Both the position numbers and the translations under genes were made by a program. This document shows positions 1 through 6,496 of a stretch of DNA of 15,132 bases, piece by piece (within the stretch, counting starts at the first letter, position 1; each line of letters starts with the position of its first letter). The notes under the pieces were generated by a model, which was not told where the DNA came from, did not search any database, and saw only the letters and a program-made list of their open reading frames with translations. The DNA lies in the NCBI GenBank assembly GCA_027066965.1, contig JAMOMT010000043.1:1-15132 (forward strand), given 5' to 3'. Source of the stretch: Archaeoglobaceae archaeon (GTDB lineage: Archaea; Halobacteriota; Archaeoglobi; Archaeoglobales; Archaeoglobaceae).

Positions 1-1031
1 TTACCCAGCACCAGCTCGCTAAGTGGAGTGACGCCCACATAGTCGTTTACATTGGTTGTGGTGAGAGAGGAAACGAGATGACAGAGGTTCTTGAGGAGTT
101 CCCCGAGCTGATTGACCCGAGGAGTGGTAAGCCGCTGATGGAGAGGACTGTTCTCATAGCCAACACGTCTAACATGCCCGTTGCTGCGAGAGAGGCTTCT
201 GTTTACACTGGTATTACGATTGCAGAGTACTTCAGGGACATGGGTTATGACGTCAGCATAATGGCCGATTCAACGAGCAGGTGGGCAGAGGCAATGAGAG
301 AGATATCTGGAAGACTTGAGGAGATGCCCGGTGAGGAAGGTTACCCTGCCTACCTCGCTTCAAGAATTGCAGAGTTCTATGAGAGAGCTGGAAGAGTCAA
401 GACACTCTGCGGAGAGGTTGGAAGTGTTACGGTCGTAGGTGCAGTTTCACCACCTGGTGGTGACTTCAGCGAGCCCGTCACTCAGAACACGCTCAGAATC
501 GTTAAGGTCTTCTGGGCTCTCGATGCGAAGCTCGCTGCGAGGAGGCACTTCCCCGCTATAAACTGGCTGCAGAGCTACAGCCTTTACGTCGACACGCTTA
601 GAGAGTGGTACGAGCAGAATGTCGCTCCTGACTGGGGTGAGCTGAGAAGGTGGGCAATGGAAGTTCTGCAGGAAGAAGCTAACCTGCAGGAGATCGTCCA
701 GCTCGTTGGTAGTGATGCACTCCCAGAGTCCCAGAGAATTCTACTTGAGGTTGCGAGGCTGATCAGAGAAGTCTTCCTGCAGCAGTACGCGTACCACCCG
801 GTTGACTCGTTCTGCTCCCCGCAGAAGCAGTACGACCTGCTTAAGGCAATCAAAACCCTTAACGACTGGTTCTACCAAGCTCTTGAGCAGGGCAAGCTGA
901 TTGATGAAATCCTCAATGTGCCGGGCAAGGAGGAGTTCGCGAGAGCCAAATTCGAGGAGGATTACAAGACTGCTTTGGAGAACGCTATGAACAAGATAAA
1001 GGCTGCCCTGTTTGGAGAGGGTGGTGAGTAA
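1..1031 (+). CDS. atpA: A-type ATP synthase catalytic subunit A, C-terminal part (5' truncated)
   Basis: This is the catalytic, nucleotide-binding subunit of the A1 head of the archaeal A1Ao ATP synthase, which makes ATP at the inner face of the membrane. The reading frame is open to the window's left edge (first full codon at 3, ACC), so the upstream part is missing. The visible protein begins TQHQLAKWSDAHIVVYIGCG, which in this family sits directly after the P-loop GPFGSGKT; the P-loop itself therefore lies just outside. Diagnostic motifs present are GERGNEM, carrying the catalytic glutamate, the Walker B region SIMADSTSRWAEAMRE, and EMPGEEGYPAYL. The C-terminal helical domain is complete and ends at TAA 1029-1031. 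Subunit B follows after 59 bases on the same strand, matching the archaeal A-B-D gene order. The first ATG inside the window (78) is internal to the gene, not a start. Confidence 0.97.
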   Translation, partial: TQHQLAKWSDAHIVVYIGCGERGNEMTEVLEEFPELIDPRSGKPLMERTVLIANTSNMPVAAREASVYTGITIAEYFRDMGYDVSIMADSTSRWAEAMREISGRLEEMPGEEGYPAYLASRIAEFYERAGRVKTLCGEVGSVTVVGAVSPPGGDFSEPVTQNTLRIVKVFWALDAKLAARRHFPAINWLQSYSLYVDTLREWYEQNVAPDWGELRRWAMEVLQEEANLQEIVQLVGSDALPESQRILLEVARLIREVFLQQYAYHPVDSFCSPQKQYDLLKAIKTLNDWFYQALEQGKLIDEILNVPGKEEFARAKFEEDYKTALENAMNKIKAALFGEGGE

Positions 1032-1063
1032 TTTAATTTTATTTTAATTTTTGGTAATATTAA

Positions 1064-1073
1064 TTTATATAAA
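1064..1073 (+). promoter_or_regulatory. possible internal TATA box between ATP synthase A and B genes
   Basis: The 59-base gap between the A and B genes is nearly all A and T. It holds several T-runs (1032-1052), which can act as weak archaeal terminators, followed by TTTATATAAA at 1064-1073. Transcription from it would begin close to 1091-1095, at the B start codon, although that start also has its own ribosome binding site. It could be a secondary promoter or just AT-rich spacer. Confidence 0.3.
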
Positions 1074-1090
1074 CGTGAAAGGTGGTGAAA

Positions 1091-2503
1091 ATGAAAGAGT
1101 ATAAGACGATAAGCAAGGTTGCTGGACCCCTGATATTCGTTGAGAAGACTGAGCCTGTAGGTTTCGGTGAGCTTGTCACAATTACTCTGCCGGATGGGAC
1201 TGTAAAGAGAGGACAGGTTCTCGACACGTCAAAGGATGTTGTCGTCGTCCAGGTTTTCGAGGGTACAAGAGGTATCGATGCCTCCTCTACCGTCAGGTTT
1301 ACGGGAGATATCGTCAGGCTGCCGTGCTCCAAGGATATGCTTGGTAGAGTTCTCTCCGGCAGTGGTGAGCCCATAGACGGTGGTCCGAAAATAGTTCCCG
1401 AGGAGAGAAGAGAGATCATTGGTGCCGCTATAAACCCGTACGCTAGGCAGTACCCAAGAGAGTTCATCCAGACTGGTATCTCCGCTATAGACGGAATGAA
1501 CACCCTCGTCAGAGGGCAGAAGTTGCCCATATTCAGTGGTAGCGGTCTGCCTCACAACGACATAGCCCTGCAGATTGCGAGGCAGGCCAAGGTTAGAGGA
1601 GAGGGTGAGGAGTTCGCCGTCATATTCGCCGCTATGGGTATAACACACGAGGAAGCTTACCAGTTCATGAAGGACTTCGAGAGGACGGGAGCTCTCGAGA
1701 GGGCAGTCGTTTTCCTGAACCTCGCAGATGACCCGGCTATAGAGAGAATCCTCACGCCCAGAATGGCTCTCACCGCAGCAGAGTTCTTGGCTTACGAGTA
1801 CGACCTGCACGTCTTGGTTATCCTCACTGACATGACCAACTACTGTGAGGCTCTCAGAGAGATGTCTGCGGCTAGAGAAGAGGTTCCGGGCAGGAGAGGT
1901 TACCCAGGTTACATGTACACTGACCTTGCAACGATCTACGAGAGAGCTGGAAGAATCAGGGGTAGGAAGGGTACTATAACACAGATGCCAATCCTCACGA
2001 TGCCCGGTGATGACATAACTCACCCGATACCTGACCTAACTGGTTACATAACCGAGGGACAGATCGTCCTGAGCAGAGAGCTCCACGCCAAGGGTATCTA
2101 TCCGCCGATAGATGTTCTGCCATCTCTCAGCAGGTTGATGAAGGAAGGTATTGGAGAGGGAATGACGAGAGACGACCACGTCCAGTGGAACGACCAGATG
2201 TACGCTGCCTACGCAGAGGGTGTTGACTTGAGAGGTCTCGTCGCCATAGTCGGTGAGGAGGCTCTCTCCGAGAGAGACAGGGCTTACCTGAGGTTTGCTG
2301 ACGAGTTCGAGAAGAGATTTGTCCAGCAGGGCAAGTACGAGGACAGAGACATCGAGTACACCCTCGACCTCGGGTGGGAGCTGCTCGCTCTGCTACCTGA
2401 GAGCGAGCTGACGAAGATAGAGAAGAAGTACATCGAGAAGTACCACCCAGCCTACAGGAAGAAGGGTGAGGGTAAGGCTGAGGCCGCTGAGGCGGCCGCT
2501 TAA
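1091..2503 (+). CDS. atpB: A-type ATP synthase subunit B
   Basis: Non-catalytic partner of subunit A in the A3B3 head of the archaeal ATP synthase, 470 residues, the usual family length. The N-terminus MKEYKTISKVAGPLIFVEK is typical. The position of the P-loop is occupied by PIFSGSGLPHNDIALQIA, the degenerate form expected in B subunits, so it binds but does not hydrolyse nucleotide. AAREEVPGRRGYPGYMYTDL is another B signature. I chose ATG at 1091 because AGGTGGTGA just upstream (1079-1088) is a good ribosome binding site; the two in-frame GTG codons at 1082 and 1085 lie inside that site and are unlikely starts. The C-terminus is a short Lys/Glu/Ala tail ending AEAAEAAA, resembling the tail of the next gene. 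Subunit D follows after 34 bases. Confidence 0.98.
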   Translation: MKEYKTISKVAGPLIFVEKTEPVGFGELVTITLPDGTVKRGQVLDTSKDVVVVQVFEGTRGIDASSTVRFTGDIVRLPCSKDMLGRVLSGSGEPIDGGPKIVPEERREIIGAAINPYARQYPREFIQTGISAIDGMNTLVRGQKLPIFSGSGLPHNDIALQIARQAKVRGEGEEFAVIFAAMGITHEEAYQFMKDFERTGALERAVVFLNLADDPAIERILTPRMALTAAEFLAYEYDLHVLVILTDMTNYCEALREMSAAREEVPGRRGYPGYMYTDLATIYERAGRIRGRKGTITQMPILTMPGDDITHPIPDLTGYITEGQIVLSRELHAKGIYPPIDVLPSLSRLMKEGIGEGMTRDDHVQWNDQMYAAYAEGVDLRGLVAIVGEEALSERDRAYLRFADEFEKRFVQQGKYEDRDIEYTLDLGWELLALLPESELTKIEKKYIEKYHPAYRKKGEGKAEAAEAAA

Positions 2504-2537
2504 CTCCAATTTTTTTGCTGGCGAGGAGGGATGACCA

Positions 2538-3212
2538 ATGGCAGACATCAAACCAACGAGGATGGAACTAATCAAGCTCAAGAGAAGGATAAAGATGGCG
2601 ACGAGAGGTCACGCTCTGCTGAAGATGAAGAGAGACGGCCTTATAATGGAGTTCAGGGAAATCCTTGAGGAGGCAAAAGAGGTAATCGGGGGAATGGTAG
2701 AGAAGTACAACAAGGCGAACGAGAAGATAACACTCGCAAAGGCAGTTGACGGAGTTCTCGCAGTAAAGGCCGTTGCCATCTCCTGCCAGTGCGAGCCGAC
2801 ATTCACGATAAAGAAGAAGAACATAATGGGCGTTGTCGTTCCAGTCGTGAAGAGGGAGAAGATAAGGAGAAAGGTTACCGAGAGAGAGTACGGTGTCATA
2901 GCTACTACTGCGAGGATTGACGAGGCAGTTGCTGCTTACGAAGAGCTCGTCGATGCAATTCTTGAGGTTGCCGAGATAGAGACGACCGTAAAGAGACTTA
3001 TAGAGGAAATAGAGAGGACGAAGAGGAGAGTTAACGCTCTCGAGTATAGAGTAATACCGAGCATGAAGGAGGCTGCGAAGTACATAACGTTCAAGCTCGA
3101 GGAGCAGGACAGAGAGAACATAATCAGACTCAAGAAGATCAAGTCAAAGATGGCCCAGAAGGAGGAAGCTGCCAAAGCGGCTGAGGCTGAGAAAGCTGAG
3201 GCTGCTGCCTGA
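2538..3212 (+). CDS. atpD: A-type ATP synthase subunit D (central stalk)
   Basis: Subunit D is the coiled-coil rotor shaft that turns inside the A3B3 head and couples it to the membrane ring. The 224-residue protein begins MADIKPTRMELIKLKRRIKM, the hallmark N-terminal helix of the family, continues with RGHALLKMKRDGLIMEF, and has a long C-terminal helix containing RRVNALEYRVIPSM, also typical. The middle segment (about residues 75-120) is the globular part, with a Cys pair at SCQCEP. A strong ribosome binding site, GGAGGGATGA (2525-2534), precedes ATG 2538; the ATG at 2531 is in another frame. The last about 20 residues form a Glu/Lys/Ala low-complexity tail. This is the last recognisable ATP synthase gene; the next gene begins only 11 bases on. 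Confidence 0.97.
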   Translation: MADIKPTRMELIKLKRRIKMATRGHALLKMKRDGLIMEFREILEEAKEVIGGMVEKYNKANEKITLAKAVDGVLAVKAVAISCQCEPTFTIKKKNIMGVVVPVVKREKIRRKVTEREYGVIATTARIDEAVAAYEELVDAILEVAEIETTVKRLIEEIERTKRRVNALEYRVIPSMKEAAKYITFKLEEQDRENIIRLKKIKSKMAQKEEAAKAAEAEKAEAAA

Positions 3213-3222
3213 TTTTATATTT
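3213..3222 (+). promoter_or_regulatory. TATA-like/T-rich element after atpD
   Basis: TTTTATATTT lies between the atpD stop and the next gene. It could be the T-rich terminator of the ATP synthase operon, a TATA box for the following ATPase gene, or both. As a TATA box it would place transcription start about 25 bases on, near 3245-3248, where an in-frame TTG codon could be a leaderless start. Confidence 0.35.
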
Positions 3223-3223
3223 T

Positions 3224-4240
3224 ATGAATTCTATTTTTGTCTCCGGGTTGAGTGTTAGCGAATTTCGTGGCATAAAAAGACTCTCCGATTTGGAATTCTC
3301 GAGCTTTAATGTGCTCGTTGGTAGGAACAATTCATGTAAGACGACGCTGCTGGAAGCTCTATGGCTGTTACCGGCTCCTTATTATCCGCCCAACGTTGGA
3401 TTTAAAGGAGCGTCCAGTAGACTCAAACTTCTTGAAAACAAGCACAATTCTTTAAAAAATTTAATTTACTTTTACTCTGGTAAAGCGAAGATAGAGTATC
3501 TGATCGGGGACATCTGCGAAGCAAAACTGGAGATAGAAGATTCACCCAATGCTAAGAAGTGTGAATTTGAATGTTTCGAGAGAAAAGGCTGTTACGGTGA
3601 CAGAATAGGTGTATACCACTCAAAACTTTCCGAAATTTACCCTAAGCATAGTTCTGAAAACTTTCAGAATCTCGTTTTTATGGTTCCGAGTGACACAAAC
3701 TTTCTGAGAAATATTGACGAAAGTTTGAAGAAATTGGCTGACTATATTGTGAAGAAGAAAGCACATGTCTCCATTCCAAAGAAGCTCTCAAAATACGTCA
3801 GCGACGACTTTACGGAGATCTACCTCGACACTCTGAAGTTAAGAAAAGAAATGCCGGATGGCACGCCCTACTATGTACGTTTAAGCGATTTGGGCGAGGG
3901 CTTGAAAAAAGCAGTCAAGCTTATGCTGGTTATCGAGGCTGTAGAACCGAAACTGATACTCTGGGACGATTTCGAAACATTTGCCCACCCGAGCCTCGTA
4001 AAGTTTCTGCTCAGGTGGCTCGCTGAGAAGGAATGTCAGGTCGTTTTGTCGACTCACAGCTTGGACGTAATTTACGAGCTTGTGGAGCTGATCGATTACA
4101 GAGATGATGCCCGGCTGATCCAGCTCAAAAAGGATAAAGAAGACGTTTTGCTAACGGAATCGTTAACTCTTGAAGAACTCGAGGATCTTTTGGCAGCGAA
4201 TGTCGATCCGAGGAAAACTGTGGATTTGCTTTGTCTGTAA
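3224..4240 (+). CDS. OLD/SMC-like AAA (ABC-class) ATPase
   Basis: A 338-residue single-domain ATPase of the ABC/SMC-like AAA class found in RecF, OLD and many defence proteins; it is predicted to be cytoplasmic. The N-terminus SVSEFRGIKRL followed by FNVLVGRNNSCKTTLLEAL is the classic start of such proteins, with the Walker A at residues 33-41. The signature region is RLSDLGEGLKKA (about 219-230), the Walker B is LILWDDFE (244-251) and the switch histidine is in LSTHSLD (H278). Two key positions deviate: the glycine before the Walker A lysine is Cys38, and the usual catalytic Glu after the Walker B Asp is Asp249. Between Walker A and the signature there is no long coiled coil, so this is the compact form. 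The start is uncertain: ATG 3224 has no ribosome binding site, and TTG 3248 would give the more standard N-terminus LSVSEFRGIKRL. It is followed after 3 bases by a TOPRIM-like gene, so the two are almost certainly co-transcribed. The specific function is unknown; defence or DNA repair is an inference. Confidence 0.85.
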   Translation: MNSIFVSGLSVSEFRGIKRLSDLEFSSFNVLVGRNNSCKTTLLEALWLLPAPYYPPNVGFKGASSRLKLLENKHNSLKNLIYFYSGKAKIEYLIGDICEAKLEIEDSPNAKKCEFECFERKGCYGDRIGVYHSKLSEIYPKHSSENFQNLVFMVPSDTNFLRNIDESLKKLADYIVKKKAHVSIPKKLSKYVSDDFTEIYLDTLKLRKEMPDGTPYYVRLSDLGEGLKKAVKLMLVIEAVEPKLILWDDFETFAHPSLVKFLLRWLAEKECQVVLSTHSLDVIYELVELIDYRDDARLIQLKKDKEDVLLTESLTLEELEDLLAANVDPRKTVDLLCL

Positions 4241-4243
4241 TTT

Positions 4244-4915
4244 ATGAGAGTTATCGAATTCGAATATGCAGTTGAACCAAGGGAAAAATCCGTTTTTGTT
4301 TTGATTGGGGATGGGCCAGCTGATATTAAAATTCTTAAAAAATTTGTTGAAAAGTTAACGCAGGCTGGAGAGCTGTCGTGCAGTGCTGAATTGTTGTTGG
4401 CTAACAGAAAACACCCGGAAAGTGTATGGAAGGGAAATGCAGTATTTCGAGCAATAGATGTCCTGGCATCAAAACACAAGTTAGAGAAATTCCTTGTGTT
4501 TTACGATCTCGAGCACTACGAGGGCATGGATGAAGTCGTCAAGGCACTTGAGCGCGGGGGATGTAATGTTTCGGGCAAAAAAGAGCTTGGTAATAACGCC
4601 TATCATATTTTCTGCAAGTTTGGAGGAAGAGACGTCGAAATCTTCTTTTCCGTTTTAGGCAGAAAAGGCAATCTTGAATGCCTTGAAGATTGTATAGCGG
4701 AGCTGCTCAGAAGAAACGGCACTCCTTTAAAATTGGCTGACAAGGATAGGCATAAGGCTAAAAAGGAAATAAAGAAGGTAATTAAGAGATATGGTTTCGA
4801 GAATTACGAAAAACTGATCCTCAACTCAAAAGTAAAAGACGTTAAAGAAGCATTTAAAAGTCTTTACTTGGTTCTTAGGGAGATTGACAAATCCTTTAGC
4901 GAACACTCCCAATGA
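4244..4915 (+). CDS. TOPRIM-like protein (DUF3226/OLD-nuclease type), partner of upstream ATPase
   Basis: A 223-residue protein whose fold I infer from motif order rather than clear family identity. VFVLIGDGPADIKILKKFV (17-35) has the shape of the first TOPRIM strand and acidic loop, where the common form is VEGxxD; here Asp23 stands at the Glu position and Asp27 is kept. KGNAVFRAI (63-71) precedes a hydrophobic strand FLVFYDLEH (83-91) that ends in D-L-E, matching the DxD metal site with a Glu in second place. A third strand, VEIFFSVLGRKGNLECLED, and a Lys-rich helical C-terminus complete the pattern seen in small archaeal TOPRIM-like proteins. Such domains cut or nick nucleic acid with Mg2+ in OLD, Gabija and PARIS systems. 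Start ATG 4244 lies 3 bases after the ATPase gene. Its last 20 bases overlap the end of the convergent acetyltransferase gene. Codon use is as AT-rich as the ATPase and unlike the ATP synthase genes. Confidence 0.7.
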   Translation: MRVIEFEYAVEPREKSVFVLIGDGPADIKILKKFVEKLTQAGELSCSAELLLANRKHPESVWKGNAVFRAIDVLASKHKLEKFLVFYDLEHYEGMDEVVKALERGGCNVSGKKELGNNAYHIFCKFGGRDVEIFFSVLGRKGNLECLEDCIAELLRRNGTPLKLADKDRHKAKKEIKKVIKRYGFENYEKLILNSKVKDVKEAFKSLYLVLREIDKSFSEHSQ

Positions 4916-5402
4916 CCTTGAACATCCTAACCCAGCACCCGTTCTTCTCCCTGCTTTCAAACCCAAACTTTCTGTAGAACCTTATTGCTCTGTAGTTTCT
5001 TTCTCCCACCCAGAGTTCCACGACATCTCTTCCCCTCTCTTTTGCGTACTCCATCGCTTTTCTCATCAGCATCTCTCCAACTCCTATACCTCTCCACTCT
5101 GGCTTTACGAATATCTCGTGAACCTCGCAAACTTCCCTTCCCTCGTACCTGCTGAACCAGTTCGAGTCACATGCGAGAAATCCGACAATAATTCTACCCT
5201 TCTCCCCGTGCTGCCCGATAATGGAGATTTCGGCTGCAAACACACCTCTTTCATCTCTCTTCATAAGCCAGCGAAAGTAGCTTCTTATGTCCCTCTTGGA
5301 GTTGTAGGCGTAGCTCTCGAGCCCCCTGTAAGCTTTTACGTAGCAATTAACAAAATCGTCGCAGTCTTCTTCTTTCGCACGCCTGACGTTTATCTTTAAC
5401 AC
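4896..5402 (-). CDS. GNAT family N-acetyltransferase
   Basis: Transfers an acetyl group from acetyl-CoA to an unknown amine; the substrate cannot be told from the sequence. The 168-residue protein starts MLKINVRRAKEEDCDDFVNC, a standard GNAT N-terminus. The acetyl-CoA pyrophosphate loop is RGIGVG (residues 104-109) after strand EVHEIFVKPEW, and the C-terminal motif NYRAIRFYRKFGF (136-148) is the usual closing element of RimI-like proteins. A longer frame runs upstream to 5537, but it would overlap the divergent peptidase gene and its extra residues look non-coding. I chose GTG at 5400-5402 because the homology begins there, GGGAGG lies upstream (5417-5422), and a palindromic TATA-like element sits about 27 bases before it. 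The gene is convergent with the TOPRIM-like gene (20-base overlap) and divergent from the M20 peptidase. Confidence 0.88.
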   Translation of the reverse strand: MLKINVRRAKEEDCDDFVNCYVKAYRGLESYAYNSKRDIRSYFRWLMKRDERGVFAAEISIIGQHGEKGRIIVGFLACDSNWFSRYEGREVCEVHEIFVKPEWRGIGVGEMLMRKAMEYAKERGRDVVELWVGERNYRAIRFYRKFGFESREKNGCWVRMFKVIGSVR

Positions 5403-5408
5403 AGCAAC

Positions 5409-5435
5409 CTTTATTACCTCCCTGATTTTAAAATC
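5409..5435. promoter_or_regulatory. overlapping divergent promoters for GNAT and M20 genes
   Basis: Only 37 bases separate the two divergent start codons. GATTTTAAAATC (5424-5435), a perfect 12-base palindrome, is centred about 27 bases from the GNAT GTG, the spacing of a leaderless archaeal promoter on the minus strand. CTTTATTACC (5409-5418) is centred about 26 bases before the M20 ATG at 5440. The two would share almost the same DNA. Confidence 0.45.
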
Positions 5436-5439
5436 TACG

Positions 5440-6447
5440 ATGTCCGATGCATCTGGAGAAGTTGTCAAGCTTTTAAGAACTCTTGTTAGCCTGAAATCCC
5501 CCTCCGGTAGGGAGGAGAAGGTGAGAGAGTTTATCATCGATTACCTGAAAAAAGCCGGATACTCTATAGAAGTTGACGAAGTTGGAAACGTCGTTGTCGA
5601 TTGCGGTGGAAAGCTTTGGGTAACAGCACACATGGACACTGTCGATTTTGACTTTCCCTTCAGGTACGAGAACGGAGTGTGCTACGGAACTGGAGTGGCA
5701 GACGACAAGGCGAGTTTGGCGGCAATGCTCCTTGCTTCAAAGGAACTCGAGAACAAAAATCTGAACTTCGCATTCTTCGTTGATGAGGAGGAAACTGGTT
5801 TAGGCTCGCAGCACTTTGCGGAGACGAGAAGGCCGGGAATTGCTGTTGTGATGGAACCTACGGAGCTCAAAATTTGCAAGGAACACTGGGGGGTTCTGGA
5901 AGTCCTCGTCTCCGTATTTGGCAAGGCTTCTCATGCCTCAATGCCGGAGTGCGGTGTGAACGCGATAGAGAGGGCGATTGAAGTTGTTGAGAGGCTGAGA
6001 AAGTTCGAAGGAGACGCGAGGTTTAACCTACTCTCCTTGCACTCCTATCCGGAAAACGTTTACTCTGTTCCGGATAGATGTGACGTGAAGTTCGAGTACT
6101 TGATACCACATGGTGTGAAACTTCCGGTTCTGCAGATCCTTGAGATCTGCGAGGAGTATGGTGGTGTGGAAGTCCTCGAACTTGCCAATCCTTTCGTGTC
6201 CGAGGAAGTTACTGAGCTTCTCGTTGAAGCTGTGAAGCTTTCGGGCATCGAAGCTGAGAGTTCTCACATGCCTTCTTGGACGGATGCTGTAAACCTGAAA
6301 GAAGCGGGCTGGGATGTCGTCGTTTTCGGTCCCGGATCTCTTAGTAGTTCGCACACAGCACTTGAATATGTGAGCGTCGAAGAAGTCGTTAAAGCGGTCG
6401 AAGTACTGAAAAACCTGAGCAGAGTAATCACATCCCGCAAAAACTGA
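5440..6447 (+). CDS. M20 family metallopeptidase/deacylase (ArgE/DapE/LysK-like)
   Basis: A cytoplasmic zinc (or cobalt) hydrolase of the M20 family, which removes acyl groups from amino acids or cleaves small peptides. In archaea the family includes [LysW]-lysine/ornithine hydrolase, acetylornithine deacetylase and succinyl-diaminopimelate desuccinylase. The 335-residue length fits. Metal and catalytic motifs are all present: AHMDTV (His64, Asp66), GTGVADDKA (bridging Asp88), DEEETG (Glu116-Glu117), MEPTE (Glu139), and the C-terminal histidine in GPGSLSSSHTALEYV. The dimerisation lid domain lies between about residues 150 and 260. LysK/ArgE-type activity is plausible, but there are no lysine or arginine genes beside it, so the substrate stays open. 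The start ATG 5440 has no ribosome binding site and is probably leaderless. The next gene has its own promoter. Confidence 0.9.
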   Translation: MSDASGEVVKLLRTLVSLKSPSGREEKVREFIIDYLKKAGYSIEVDEVGNVVVDCGGKLWVTAHMDTVDFDFPFRYENGVCYGTGVADDKASLAAMLLASKELENKNLNFAFFVDEEETGLGSQHFAETRRPGIAVVMEPTELKICKEHWGVLEVLVSVFGKASHASMPECGVNAIERAIEVVERLRKFEGDARFNLLSLHSYPENVYSVPDRCDVKFEYLIPHGVKLPVLQILEICEEYGGVEVLELANPFVSEEVTELLVEAVKLSGIEAESSHMPSWTDAVNLKEAGWDVVVFGPGSLSSSHTALEYVSVEEVVKAVEVLKNLSRVITSRKN

Positions 6448-6457
6448 AGAAGATTTA

Positions 6458-6473
6458 CGAAACGCTTAAATAA
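6458..6473 (+). promoter_or_regulatory. leaderless promoter of the PhoU-RCK_C gene
   Basis: CGAAACGC (BRE-like) followed by TTAAATAA (6466-6473) forms a good archaeal promoter. The TATA centre is about 27 bases before ATG 6497, so the transcript should begin at or next to the start codon; no ribosome binding site is present. Confidence 0.6.
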
Positions 6474-6496
6474 AATCCAGAGAAATTTTTCGAAAA

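Noticed and set aside
1532..1573. Degenerate P-loop in subunit B as a possible loss of function
   Set aside because: The GSGLPHN form is the normal state of the non-catalytic B subunit.
1229..2023. Long open frame (264 aa) on the minus strand within the subunit B gene
   Set aside because: It is antisense to a well-conserved gene, has no recognisable domain, and arises from the codon bias of the subunit B gene.
4884..5399. Open frame (171 aa) on the plus strand across the GNAT gene
   Set aside because: Its product is Pro/Ser/His-rich with no domain, while the opposite strand has clear acetyltransferase motifs; it is the mirror of a real gene.
5403..5537. N-terminal extension of the GNAT gene to ATG 5537
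   Set aside because: It would run deep into the divergent peptidase gene; the extra residues do not resemble the family, and GTG 5402 has better start signals.
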